64,000 nucleotides of DNA from NCBI GenBank assembly GCA_022826645.1, contig JAJDUM010000028.1, positions 1 to 64,000 of the forward strand, written 5' to 3'. Origin of the DNA: Candidatus Poribacteria bacterium. GTDB lineage: Bacteria > Poribacteria > WGA-4E > PCPOR2b. A program made the translations under genes and the position numbers. Below, piece by piece: positions 53,451 through 61,996 of the stretch; the first letter of the stretch is position 1; each line of letters opens with the position of its first letter. The notes beneath the pieces were generated by a model, which made no database searches, was not told where the DNA came from, and saw only the letters and a program-made list of their open reading frames with translations.

Positions 53451-53479
53451 TTGACAGATTAGCACACCATTTGTAAAAA
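53451..53479 (+). promoter_or_regulatory. Candidate promoter of the phosphodiester glycosidase gene
   Basis: TTGACA (53451-53456) followed after 17 bp by TAAAAA (53474-53479). The -35 box is perfect and the -10 box is poor. The position, about 75 bp before the start codon, is reasonable. Confidence 0.4.
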
Positions 53480-53556
53480 TAGTGTTTATAGTCTTTGTCA
53501 AAAGTGGCGTGACGATTGAATTTTGATCGGACAGCAAGGAGCAAGGGCAATCGAGG

Positions 53557-54906
53557 ATGCAAAAGGGCAATCAGCGTACTTATCCCATCAAAATCACCAT
53601 CGTTTGCGGGATAACCATCCTCCTGATTTTGGGGATTGGTGCCTTACGAGCGACCGCTCCGAACTTCAATACCAATTCCACGTCTTCCTCCATTATCTCT
53701 AAGCTCATCAGGGAGTCGGTCCCCGACCGTCCAAATCCTGCGTCCAAAAAGCGGGACTACCTTAAAAAATCGGATTGGCCCCAAGGCTTGCGAATCTACC
53801 GTGATTGGTGGAAAGAACGGGATGCAGCGGTTTATGTCGCTGAAATGAGACGCGAATCTGAAAATCTGCGCTTCGGGGTTGAACTCGCTAACACCCGGCT
53901 CCTTGGCAGAGAGACAATCAGTAGCATGGCGATACGGCTCGCACAACAAGATATTCCACTATTAGCCGGCATCAATGGGAGCTTTGGTCTCCGTGGGGAT
54001 CGGATTGGGCGTGGAGGGGTTATCTTTAACCTCCATATCCAAGATTGGGAATTGGTCAGCATCGCACCCCGGCGCGATTGGTGGGGCTTCCCGCCGCCAT
54101 CACCCTGGGGTGAAACCAGTTTTGGCGTAACAACGGACGGCGAATTTTTACTTGATGCCGTTGAATTAAACGGGGTCATCCGCATCAATGGAGCATCGCT
54201 CAAAGTCGATTGTATCAACCAAATTCGTGAAACCGGATGCACCGCCGTTCTCTATACCCCCCGATTTGGGGAGCAGACCCTTGCACGCAGAAGCTACGAG
54301 GTTGTCCTCAAAGAGCTCGAACTGCCACTGACAGGCAAGTATCGGAGCCGTTTTAAGATTGATACGGTCAATCGGCGGGGCAATAGCACGATCCCTCCCG
54401 ACAGAGTAGTATTGGCACTCGACTATCAATTAGCGGTAGAATGGGACACCACATTCAGCGCGGGTGGGATGGGAACACTCGAAATAGCACTTTCGCCCAC
54501 CAAATGGCAGCAAGTGCCTGATGGCATTGGAGGGAATATCCGCCTCTTACGGAATGGAAAAATCGAACCGGAACTTGTGGATTTTCACGAGTCAGGCGGT
54601 AGATCCAATTATCGTCATCGCAATGCGGCACGACTGAATCCGCGGAGTGCCCTGGGATTTAACGACGATAAACTATTCCTGATTGCGGTAGATGGCCGCC
54701 AATACGGATATAGCATCGGGATGACGCTTTATGAGATGGCTGATTTTTTGCGGGCACTCGGCGCAAAACACGCAATAAACTTTGATGGCGGAAGTTCATC
54801 AGCGCTATGGGGGCTTGACAGCATTGTAAATCGTCCATCGCGTGGCTACGAGCGGTCAGTTTTCAATATAGCGATGATCACGACCCAGAGGAAGGTGAAA
54901 AAATGA
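53557..54906 (+). CDS. Phosphodiester glycosidase (NAGPA/DUF2233 domain) family protein, membrane-anchored
   Basis: A 449-residue protein with an N-terminal membrane segment (ITIVCGITILLILGIGALRA) that acts as signal anchor or signal peptide. The NAGPA domain covers about residues 90-445: LRFGVELANTRL, AGINGSFG, GVTTDGEFLLD, LNPRSALGFNDDKLFLIAVDGRQ and the signature INFDGGSSSALWG followed by NRPSRGYERSV. In animals this domain uncovers mannose-6-phosphate; in bacteria it acts on envelope or exopolysaccharide phosphodiesters. GGAG upstream of the ATG. Its stop overlaps the next start (ATGA), which ties its translation to the sulfatase maturase. Confidence 0.85.
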   Translation: MQKGNQRTYPIKITIVCGITILLILGIGALRATAPNFNTNSTSSSIISKLIRESVPDRPNPASKKRDYLKKSDWPQGLRIYRDWWKERDAAVYVAEMRRESENLRFGVELANTRLLGRETISSMAIRLAQQDIPLLAGINGSFGLRGDRIGRGGVIFNLHIQDWELVSIAPRRDWWGFPPPSPWGETSFGVTTDGEFLLDAVELNGVIRINGASLKVDCINQIRETGCTAVLYTPRFGEQTLARRSYEVVLKELELPLTGKYRSRFKIDTVNRRGNSTIPPDRVVLALDYQLAVEWDTTFSAGGMGTLEIALSPTKWQQVPDGIGGNIRLLRNGKIEPELVDFHESGGRSNYRHRNAARLNPRSALGFNDDKLFLIAVDGRQYGYSIGMTLYEMADFLRALGAKHAINFDGGSSSALWGLDSIVNRPSRGYERSVFNIAMITTQRKVKK

Positions 54907-56171
54907 TTAAACAGGAAGCACCGCGTGCGTTTCATGTAATGACAAAACCGATTGGGGCAATCTGTAATTTGGACTGTGAATACTGCTTCTATCTGGACAA
55001 AGAGAATCTTTATCCCGATACGCGGTCATTTCGGATGACCGATGAGGTATTGGAAAATTATGTGCGCCAATATATCGAATCGCAGCAGGTCAATGAGATA
55101 ACCTTCGCTTGGCAGGGAGGCGAACCCACGCTGATGGGGGTCGATTTTTTCCGACGGGCTGTCGAATATCAGGAGAAATATCGACGGGTCGGTACACGCA
55201 TCCAAAATACATTTCAGACCAATGCGACGCTCCTGAACGACGAGTGGTGCACCTTTTTCAAGCAGAACAGATTCCTAATCGGTATCAGCATTGACGGTCC
55301 CCCCGAATTGCACGATAAATACCGCTACGACAAACGGGGCAGACCCTCCTCCGATGATGTCATTCGGGGACTGCAATTCCTACAGAAGCATCAGGTGGAT
55401 TACAATATACTCTGTGTCGTGAACAGCCACAACGCCGATTATCCGCTCGACGTGTACCGCTATTTCAAAGAACTTGGCGCTCAATTTATGCAGTTTATCC
55501 CCGCTGTCGAGCGCGTGGATGAGAAAGGTGTGACCGACCGCACGGTCCGTGCATCGCAGTACGGTAAATTCCTCTGCGCCATTTTTGACGAGTGGGTTGT
55601 CAACGATATTGGGAAGATCTTTGTTCAGATCTTCGATGTCGCGTTAGAGGCTTGGTTGGGGTACAACCCAAGTCTGTGCATCTTCAACGAGACCTGCGGG
55701 AAAGCGATGGCTATCGAGCATAACGGCGACCTCTATTCCTGTGATCACTATGTTGACCCAGAATACTTCCTTGGCAACGTTATGGACTCGCCGATGGAAG
55801 CGTTGGTCGAATCGACGTTCCAGCGGAAGTTCGGAACCGACAAGCGGGATACCCTGCCCCAGTATTGCCTCGATTGCGAAGTCCGTTTCGTCTGTAACGG
55901 CGGCTGCCCAAAGAACCGCTTTATCAAAACACCGAGCGGCGAAGACGGCCTGAACTATCTCTGTGCTGGCTATAAACAGTTCTTTAACCACATCGACCGA
56001 CCGATGAAGATGATGGCTGAAGCCTTACAGGCTGGACGCCCCGCCGACAGCATTATGCCATTGCTGCGTCCTAAACCAGTAGCAAGCACACCAAGCACAC
56101 GGAAAGTCGGTCGCAATTCTCCCTGCCCCTGCGGTAGTGGAAAGAAGTATAAGCAGTGCTGTTTAGCTTAA
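54903..56171 (+). CDS. Anaerobic sulfatase-maturating radical SAM enzyme (anSME) with C-terminal SEC-C motif
   Basis: A 422-residue radical SAM enzyme that turns an active-site Cys or Ser of sulfatases into formylglycine. The SAM cluster motif is CNLDCEYC (Cys21, 25, 28). TFAWQGGEPTLMG, ISIDGPPELHDKYR and NILCVVN are family blocks. The SPASM region has CNETCGKAMAIEHNGDLYSCDHYVDPEYFLGN and CLDCEVRFVCNGGCPKNR. A SEC-C zinc motif ([16 protein letters not shown]) is fused to the C-terminus, an unusual but known addition. No sulfatase is present in the window. A second copy of its last 50 codons lies at 58642. Confidence 0.93.
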   Translation: MIKQEAPRAFHVMTKPIGAICNLDCEYCFYLDKENLYPDTRSFRMTDEVLENYVRQYIESQQVNEITFAWQGGEPTLMGVDFFRRAVEYQEKYRRVGTRIQNTFQTNATLLNDEWCTFFKQNRFLIGISIDGPPELHDKYRYDKRGRPSSDDVIRGLQFLQKHQVDYNILCVVNSHNADYPLDVYRYFKELGAQFMQFIPAVERVDEKGVTDRTVRASQYGKFLCAIFDEWVVNDIGKIFVQIFDVALEAWLGYNPSLCIFNETCGKAMAIEHNGDLYSCDHYVDPEYFLGNVMDSPMEALVESTFQRKFGTDKRDTLPQYCLDCEVRFVCNGGCPKNRFIKTPSGEDGLNYLCAGYKQFFNHIDRPMKMMAEALQAGRPADSIMPLLRPKPVASTPSTRKVGRNSPCPCGSGKKYKQCCLA

Positions 56172-56185
56172 GTTAAACCAAGTCG

Positions 56186-56444
56186 CTAGGTTCTGTTGAC
56201 ATTTATGTGAAATTGTCTGTAAGCGTAGGGGTGAGGTTTCCTCGCCCGTTGTCCAACGCGGATTGAGCGTCTCAAACCAGACAGGTTGAGTCAATTGTAG
56301 GTCGAGATTCATATCTCGACACCCAAACGTCGATTTTAGCAACTTGATACAGAGGTGTGCACAAAGGGTTGGGAGACCCAACCCCTACGGCGGATTGTGG
56401 ACCCCTCAATTATTTGGTTGCGGTGAAATGTCAACACGCCCTAG
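56186..56444. mobile_element. Miniature element with CTAG...TGTTGACATTT ends
   Basis: The left end CTAGGTTCTGTTGACATTT and the right end, read inward, CTAGGGCGTGTTGACATTT match at 16 of 19 positions; CTAG stands at both edges. At 259 bp it is a longer version of the 17986 element with different cargo: GTAGGGGTGAGG, a GTCGAGATTCATATCTCGAC hairpin and GGGTTGGGAGACCCAACCCCTACG, which also occurs at 10498. No coding capacity. Confidence 0.65.
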
Positions 56445-56492
56445 TTATGAATCCCCTATACCCGTCGTAGGGCGGGCATCTTGCCCGAACTA

Positions 56493-56570
56493 AAAGCCCC
56501 AGCGGGGCGACATGTTTATAGCATACCGATAGCCCCATACCCCAAAGCCCCAGCGGGGCGACATGTGTAT
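56493..56570. repeat. Two direct copies of AAAGCCCCAGCGGGGCGACATG
   Basis: The copies start at 56493 and 56544, 51 bp apart, and continue as TTTATA and TGTATC. GCCCC-AGC-GGGGC forms a hairpin in each. The orientation is the same. Confidence 0.65.
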
Positions 56571-56767
56571 CAGAATACATCAAACTTATCTGTAAACAGT
56601 TAGAGCGTAGCGATTTGAAGATATGTCTCCTATCGTGCATCTAATGTAGGAGGAAATTCCGATTCCCGATTATTGCGACGGTTGCTGACGCTTGGTTTAT
56701 CAACTAGCAACTTACGTCAGGTTAATGTAGGGGCGGCATCCTATCGGCATGATGGGAAGGTACTGAT

Positions 56768-58612
56768 ATGGAAAGGAAACTTTTAGCTTTTTCGTGTATT
56801 GCGCTTCTGATTTCAATTGACATATCTGTGCAGGCGAGGAAGTTGGAAGATAAAATCGTTTTCGTTTCCGAACGCGGAGGTACTCCCGAAGTCTTCCTAG
56901 TTGAAGGCTTGGATGGACGCCCCGTTCAACTCACCCGGAATCTGTTTGCCAGTTCGCCCTCAATCTCCCCCGATGGTACTGAGGTTGTATTCGTTTCTAC
57001 GCCCCCCGCACAAACAGCAAACATCCTTAAACTGAACATCGCAACACGCCGAATCGAGCAGTTGACCCACAATGCCGAAGAGGATATTCGATACGAACAT
57101 CTGGATTGGTCGCCTGATGGACGGGAAATCCTGTTTATCATGATTACATCTACACCAGAGGGTTCAAGAACGGATCTTTGTGTGATGGACACTGAAGGAC
57201 ACCAGATTCGACATATCCTTCAACCAGATCCCACAACAAGGATTTTGAATCCTAGTTGGGCCCCCGATAGTAACCATATTATATATCGTCAGGATATCAG
57301 AATATTTATCATTGACGATAATGGAAATAACGTTGTTGAGGTCCCGCAAGACCGATTCAAACACGGATTCCTCCCTGCCTGGTCACCGAAACGCACTCAA
57401 ATCGGATATATTGAGATCATCACAACTAGCCAGCCACCGCCGAATCCACTGCAAATCTATATGATGAATCTAGCTGAAGTGAGTGTAACCCCTTTAACAG
57501 CTGGAGGTAATGAGGAGAGAATTCCATTAGCTTGGCACCCAGATGGTCAGAGAATCCTATTTGTCATGCTAACCCCTGTCACTCAAGGAACTCAATGGAG
57601 TGATATCTTCGTCATGGATAACAACGGTGAAAATATAATAAATTTAACACAAACACCAGAGATGGAAATGTCTGCCGGTTGGTCGCCCGACGGAGAACAA
57701 ATTGTGTTTGACCGATTAGGGGAAGACGAGAGTGCAATCTTTATCATGGAGGCGAACGGTCAAAATCCGCAGCGACTCACGTTTGAACCCGTCTTAAACT
57801 ACGCACCCTCTTGGTCTCCAGACGGAAACAAAATTGCCTTCCTCTCAAATCGAAATGGTACAGACAGAATCTACACGATGGATACAAATGGACAAAATGT
57901 CCAACAACTCGCGCCTAATCAGCGTGAGTTTGATGGACCGCCAGTTTGGTCCCCTGACGGTAGATGGCTTGCTTTTGTATCTAGAGACGATCAAGGTCTG
58001 GGATTTTATGTCACGGATCCACAAGGTAACAACGAAAATCTAATTGTCCGCTCGATCCCAATCCATCTATCTATGACAGCCTGGAACCGTCCGACTTGGT
58101 CGCCCGATAGTCAACATCTCATCTGCGTTGTCGAAGAGCAAAATTCGGAGGGTTTAATGAAAATTGGGATTGATGGGGATATGCCAACCCAGTTAAAGAC
58201 CGGCGAACTTGTAAATTGGTTAAGTCCTGTATGGTCGCCGGGAGGAAACCACCTTCTTTTTAGTGCGAGAGAAGCAGGAGAACCAATGTTTCTCGTAGAA
58301 TATAGAATGCTACTGATGAATCTTGATACCTCACAAAAACAGGCATTCGTATTACCGGTATCGGCCCAAAAACCTTTGGGTTTTCTTCGATTGGTTTGGG
58401 GGCCAGACGGGTCGCAACTCATCTTATCAGTAATGGAGAAGGATCACCAGAATTCGCTCTATCTGATTGATATCCTCAACGAAACCATGACGCTATGGAT
58501 GGAAGATGCGAAAGAGGCGGATTGGGTCAGGCCCGGTTTCGTGTATGCTGTAGAGGCTGTTGGAAAACGAATCACAACGTGGGGCGAATTGAAAAAACCA
58601 GAAAAACCCTGA
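56768..58612 (+). CDS. Secreted PD40/TolB-like beta-propeller protein 1
   Basis: A 614-residue exported protein with signal peptide (MERKLLAFSCIALLISIDISVQA). At least ten PD40 units of the form W-S-P-D-G-x-x-I-x-F follow, with I-x-x-M-D-x-x-G-x-N between blades, which is more than one propeller. It ends VYAVEAVGKRITTWGELKKPEKP, a tail shared with the four propellers at 59.9-64 kb. A TolB-like role in envelope or periplasmic protein binding is possible, but no Pal or Tol genes are near. The ATG follows GGGAAGGTACTGAT, a fair ribosome-binding site. Confidence 0.85.
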   Translation: MERKLLAFSCIALLISIDISVQARKLEDKIVFVSERGGTPEVFLVEGLDGRPVQLTRNLFASSPSISPDGTEVVFVSTPPAQTANILKLNIATRRIEQLTHNAEEDIRYEHLDWSPDGREILFIMITSTPEGSRTDLCVMDTEGHQIRHILQPDPTTRILNPSWAPDSNHIIYRQDIRIFIIDDNGNNVVEVPQDRFKHGFLPAWSPKRTQIGYIEIITTSQPPPNPLQIYMMNLAEVSVTPLTAGGNEERIPLAWHPDGQRILFVMLTPVTQGTQWSDIFVMDNNGENIINLTQTPEMEMSAGWSPDGEQIVFDRLGEDESAIFIMEANGQNPQRLTFEPVLNYAPSWSPDGNKIAFLSNRNGTDRIYTMDTNGQNVQQLAPNQREFDGPPVWSPDGRWLAFVSRDDQGLGFYVTDPQGNNENLIVRSIPIHLSMTAWNRPTWSPDSQHLICVVEEQNSEGLMKIGIDGDMPTQLKTGELVNWLSPVWSPGGNHLLFSAREAGEPMFLVEYRMLLMNLDTSQKQAFVLPVSAQKPLGFLRLVWGPDGSQLILSVMEKDHQNSLYLIDILNETMTLWMEDAKEADWVRPGFVYAVEAVGKRITTWGELKKPEKP

Positions 58613-58641
58613 CGCACAGCTAACCTGCCCGATTCACGGAA

Positions 58642-58794
58642 ATGATAGCTGAAGTCTTACAGGCTGAACGCCCCGCTGATAGCATTATACCTTTGCTACG
58701 TCCCAAGCCGGTAGCAGCCACACGGAAAGTCGGTCACAATTCCCCCTGTCCCTGCGGTAGTGGCAAGAAATATAAGCAATGTTGTTTGAAATAG
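58642..58794 (+). pseudogene. Duplicated 3' end of the anSME gene (SEC-C motif fragment)
   Basis: Fifty codons ([20 protein letters not shown] onward, then [18 protein letters not shown]) repeat the C-terminus of the anSME at 54903-56171, and the DNA is alignable from about 58630. The copy lacks a 4-codon stretch (S-T-P-S) near the middle but keeps an open frame, the zinc motif and a stop. It has no radical SAM part. It may be a remnant of recombination that placed the propeller gene between two copies, or a tiny expressed SEC-C protein. Confidence 0.7.
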
Positions 58795-58837
58795 ATTAAT
58801 CCAAGGAGGCAGCCCATCAGTATGATGGACAGGAAAA

Positions 58838-59758
58838 CTACCGGGGAACCGACTTGGCGCAACGGAAACCGAAATTAGTTTGTACGCCTTCGCTAGAGAA
58901 ACGGCGTGATGCACAACTAAACCACTCGGCTCCGAGTCCATAATGCCCTCCCCTCGCGACACGAAACTCACCGGGCCCTCCCGAAGCAGCACCGGTTGGG
59001 TTCCGTTTCGGTGAGTTTTGATAGTAATCGGGACTATACCAATCCGCACACCATTCGCTGACGTTTCCCATCATATCGTGGAGTCCGTAGTTATTCTCAG
59101 GCGGATAACTACCAACCGGAGTTGCCTTGCCAATGTTATGACCGTAATTCGCCCGTTCTGGATTAATTGAACCTCCCCATGGGTATCTTTTCCCTTCTAA
59201 ATCACCCCGCGCCGCCTTTTCCCACTCCGCTTCGGTGGGAAGTCGTTTTCCTACCCACTTACAGTAGTCCCTCGCCGATTTCCAAGCAAGCCCCACAACC
59301 GGCTGATTGGGTTGGTTGTATTCGGACTTATCAAAAAACTCAGCCGGTTTGTGAACCTCATACGGTTTATCATACCTAGACAGTTCCCAATTATGATCCC
59401 AATCCTTAGCTGCCTCAAGGAATTTTTGATACTGTGCGTTGGTCACTTCATAGATATCCATGTAAAACGCATTCACATAGAGGGTATGAACCGGTTGTTG
59501 GTCTTTAAAATACCCCTTCCCCCGATTTGGATTTTCTGCTGCATCTTCCCAACGATTACCCATTTGAAATTCGCCCGCTGGAATCAGCACCATCGGTGTG
59601 CCATCTTTACCTATAATGCGTTTCGGAATTCCCTCCTTGGATGATTCGTCCTGAGACTCCGTTCCTTCATCGGCACTGCGTGCAGTCATCAAGAAAATTG
59701 AGAAAAACAGAAAAATCGATAAACACAAGGAAATGGTTAAGATATTTTTGCACTTCAT
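58838..59758 (-). CDS. Exported formylglycine-generating-enzyme-like (SUMF1 domain) protein, probably non-catalytic
   Basis: A 306-residue protein with signal peptide (ILTISLCLSIFLFFSIFLMTA). The SUMF1/FGE fold is clear: MVLIPAGEFQMGN, QPVHTLYVNAFYMDIYEVTNAQY, RLPTEAEWEKAARG, YGLHDMMGNVSEWCADWY, and RVARGGHYGLGAEWFSCASRRF near the end. True FGE has a cysteine pair in the RGGS segment; here only the later structural Cys (WFSCASRR) remains, so formylglycine formation is unlikely. Such domains often bind sugars or partner proteins. ATG 59758 is chosen because GGAAAGG lies 8 nt before it. It is last in the minus-strand propeller run. Confidence 0.85.
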   Translation of the reverse strand: MKCKNILTISLCLSIFLFFSIFLMTARSADEGTESQDESSKEGIPKRIIGKDGTPMVLIPAGEFQMGNRWEDAAENPNRGKGYFKDQQPVHTLYVNAFYMDIYEVTNAQYQKFLEAAKDWDHNWELSRYDKPYEVHKPAEFFDKSEYNQPNQPVVGLAWKSARDYCKWVGKRLPTEAEWEKAARGDLEGKRYPWGGSINPERANYGHNIGKATPVGSYPPENNYGLHDMMGNVSEWCADWYSPDYYQNSPKRNPTGAASGGPGEFRVARGGHYGLGAEWFSCASRRFSSEGVQTNFGFRCAKSVPR

Positions 59759-59921
59759 GGTCATACCTTTCCTTGCCAGTTGGATAATCTTTGCACCTCC
59801 GGAGGCCTATGCCCAACCACGAGTCCATCCGGCAACTCCATATGTAGCGATACTGAGAAACAAAATGTTCAGAAATTGCTTCCGCTTCATTTCTTTTTTC
59901 CTCCACACCACTCGCTTGGAA

Positions 59922-60839
59922 TCATAAGCCTAACCTGATCTGTCCCCAAGTTACATGCAATTTCCTCACGGGATCCACCGCCGCTGGACCATCAGGCCGC
60001 CAAGATGGCAGCGCGCCATCAAACAGTATGCGCCGATCCTTCCCATTGGCTTTCATCACACCGACTTTACTCCCACCAATCAACGAAACCGAAAAAGCAA
60101 TATGCGTTCCCGTTGGTGACCATGATGGGTAAATTTCACGGTTATCTGAGATGCGTTTGAAATTTGCCCCATCTGCCACATCCATGAGGCAGATGCCCGG
60201 TTTAAGATTTCGATCTGAGTAAAAGGCAATTTGACGCCCATCGGGAGACCAAGCGGGCGCGGCATCATTGGACGCATTATCGGTCAACCGACGTAATTTG
60301 CCTCCATCGACGTCGATGATGTAGATGTCGTGTTGCCGGTCATGCTGGATTATGAATGCAATCTGTTTTCCATCCGGCGACCAAGCGGCATCCCGGAAAC
60401 CGTTATCCCACCCATGGAATAACACTCGGGTTTCTACTTTCGTTTCAAGATCAAGAACTGTAATTTCGTCGAATTTTGTAAATACAATTTTCTGACCGTC
60501 AGGGTGCCAAGCTGGACGTGCCCTTAATGGAAAATGCCATCTTAAGCGTTCCAGATCACGGCCATCTGCATCCATCAGGAAAAGTTGGCTAGGAACCTCG
60601 GCGATAAATGCAATTTTTTTCCCGTCAGGTGACCAAGCTGGCCAATTTGGAACGGGCTTACTTTTTAAGGGTTGGGGAGCGGTTCCATCCGCATTGATGA
60701 TAATAATTTCCCCATCAGGGTTAAATGCCTTTGATACAAAGGCAATTTTGGACCCCCAAGCAAGATTCGCTTTAGAACCGAATCCCCCAATGCACCCAAA
60801 CCCTACTGCAATGAATGTAACAAACAGGACTTTTTTCAT
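59922..60839 (-). CDS. Secreted PD40/TolB-like beta-propeller protein 2
   Basis: A 305-residue exported protein. The signal peptide MKKVLFVTFIAVGFGCIGGFGSKANLAWG may end with a weak lipobox-like GFGC. Six PD40 units follow (PAWSPDGKKIAFI, PAWHPDGQKIVFT, AAWSPDGKQIAFI, PAWSPDGRQIAFY, PSWSPTGTHIAFS, PSWRPDG), as in a single six-bladed propeller. The end is VRKLHVTWGQIRLGL, a variant of the tail found in its neighbours. The frame runs up to 60902, overlapping the next gene; ATG 60839 with AAGGAG is chosen. Confidence 0.85.
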   Translation of the reverse strand: MKKVLFVTFIAVGFGCIGGFGSKANLAWGSKIAFVSKAFNPDGEIIIINADGTAPQPLKSKPVPNWPAWSPDGKKIAFIAEVPSQLFLMDADGRDLERLRWHFPLRARPAWHPDGQKIVFTKFDEITVLDLETKVETRVLFHGWDNGFRDAAWSPDGKQIAFIIQHDRQHDIYIIDVDGGKLRRLTDNASNDAAPAWSPDGRQIAFYSDRNLKPGICLMDVADGANFKRISDNREIYPSWSPTGTHIAFSVSLIGGSKVGVMKANGKDRRILFDGALPSWRPDGPAAVDPVRKLHVTWGQIRLGL

Positions 60840-60871
60840 TCTGATTTCTCCTTCAGCAGCAATTACCCCCC

Positions 60872-61891
60872 TCATTGCTTTTCTGATTTCAACCGCCCCC
60901 AAAATGTGACATGGTTGCCTCGTGTGTCAACAGGGAGCGACCGGTCGGGAATTACCCAAGTCGGATACAGATCATGATCCGGATGAGTGGTTACCTGCCT
61001 CGCTTCACCCCCATTGGCGTTAACGATGTAAATATCCCAGCCCGTTCGCCCTCGAGGCGACATGAAGGCAATCCACCTCCCATCGGGGGACCATGCAGGA
61101 AAACGGTCTGATTTGGGGTGATTGGTCACTCTGACGATGTTGGCACCATCGGCATCCATCACGTAGATATCCTCTTGACCGAGGTTGTGTAGATTGGAAT
61201 AGAAAGCAATCTTTGTCCCATCGGGGGACCAGGCAGGCCCTTGACCGCTTGGACTCAACCGAACGCGATTTCTTCCATTTCGGTCCATCACGAAGATGCC
61301 ATGGTCCTTCTCATCCACACCTATCCCTCCACCTCCCGCGTCAAATACGATTTTTTCTTCATTGGGAGACCAAGAGGGATGTACATTCTGGTGGTTTTCA
61401 TGGGGTGCTTTTGTTAGCTGCTTCCAACCATCCCCGTCTGCCTTTATAATACAAATATTTGAACGGATCTCGTCCCGTAGCCGACATGCCAATGCCAACC
61501 ACTTGCCATCCCCAGACCAGTCAGGAGAAAAAAAATCCATCCCCAATCCTCGCAACTGAGCAGTGATGTTCTTCTGTTTTCCGGTGCGAAGTTCTAACAC
61601 AAAAAGGTTATCTTCTTGTTTAGCGTTGCGCTGACTAAAGGCAACCCATTTGCCATCAGGAGACCATGTCATGCCAAAGGCATGAGGGTTTTGAAGCCAT
61701 TTCCGCTCGTTCGTGCCATTGGCGTTAATTAAGTAAACCTCTCTCTTTCGCCCCTCTCGCTCCGAGATAAACGCGATGGTCCCGGTCGGCTCGGCGGAAG
61801 CATAACCATAGATCAGTAGAAGAGATAAGGTTATCAAGTGTACCATTAAAAGGAAGTTGATGTCGGATTTGAGTTTCATCTGTTTTCTCAT
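60872..61891 (-). CDS. Secreted PD40/TolB-like beta-propeller protein 3
   Basis: A 339-residue exported protein with signal peptide (FLLMVHLITLSLLLIYGYASA). PD40 units include MTWSPDGKWVAFS, PDWSGDGKWLALA, PSWSPNEEKIVFD, PAWSPDGTKIAFY and PAWSPDGRWIAFM. The last 30 residues, PDRSLPVDTRGNHVTFWGRLKSEKQ, are almost identical to those of propeller 5. A start at 61879 is also possible. It precedes propeller 2 by 32 bp on the same strand, so they are probably co-transcribed. Confidence 0.85.
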   Translation of the reverse strand: MRKQMKLKSDINFLLMVHLITLSLLLIYGYASAEPTGTIAFISEREGRKREVYLINANGTNERKWLQNPHAFGMTWSPDGKWVAFSQRNAKQEDNLFVLELRTGKQKNITAQLRGLGMDFFSPDWSGDGKWLALACRLRDEIRSNICIIKADGDGWKQLTKAPHENHQNVHPSWSPNEEKIVFDAGGGGIGVDEKDHGIFVMDRNGRNRVRLSPSGQGPAWSPDGTKIAFYSNLHNLGQEDIYVMDADGANIVRVTNHPKSDRFPAWSPDGRWIAFMSPRGRTGWDIYIVNANGGEARQVTTHPDHDLYPTWVIPDRSLPVDTRGNHVTFWGRLKSEKQ

Positions 61892-61996
61892 CGCTTTCGC
61901 AGAAATTTAGAATTGCTGAAGATGGTGAACCTACCCATCGGTTTCAAAGCAGTGGCTTGGCTGCCATTTTTTAGTCGTCCTGATTGTCATATTCAT

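Larger units (their letters stand above)
53145..53556. other. Divergent spacer with a composite repeat and a promoter
   Basis: Contains the element at 53225-53422 and a candidate promoter at 53451-53479 for the glycosidase gene. No other gene is seen. Confidence 0.5.
56172..56767. other. Gene-free spacer rich in repeats
   Basis: Contains the CTAG-flanked element (56186-56444), two AAAGCCCCAGCGGGGCGACATG copies (56493-56570), a GTAGGGCGGGCATCTTGCCCG hairpin (near 56467) and a GTAGGAGGAAATTCCGATTCCCGA module (near 56646). No gene was seen. Confidence 0.6.

Noticed and set aside
56493..56570. CRISPR array
   Set aside because: Only two repeat copies with one spacer, each copy being a GCCCC/GGGGC hairpin, and no cas gene in the window.
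58838..59758. Annotation of the SUMF1-domain protein as an active formylglycine-generating enzyme
   Set aside because: The cysteine pair required for catalysis is not present in the expected segment.
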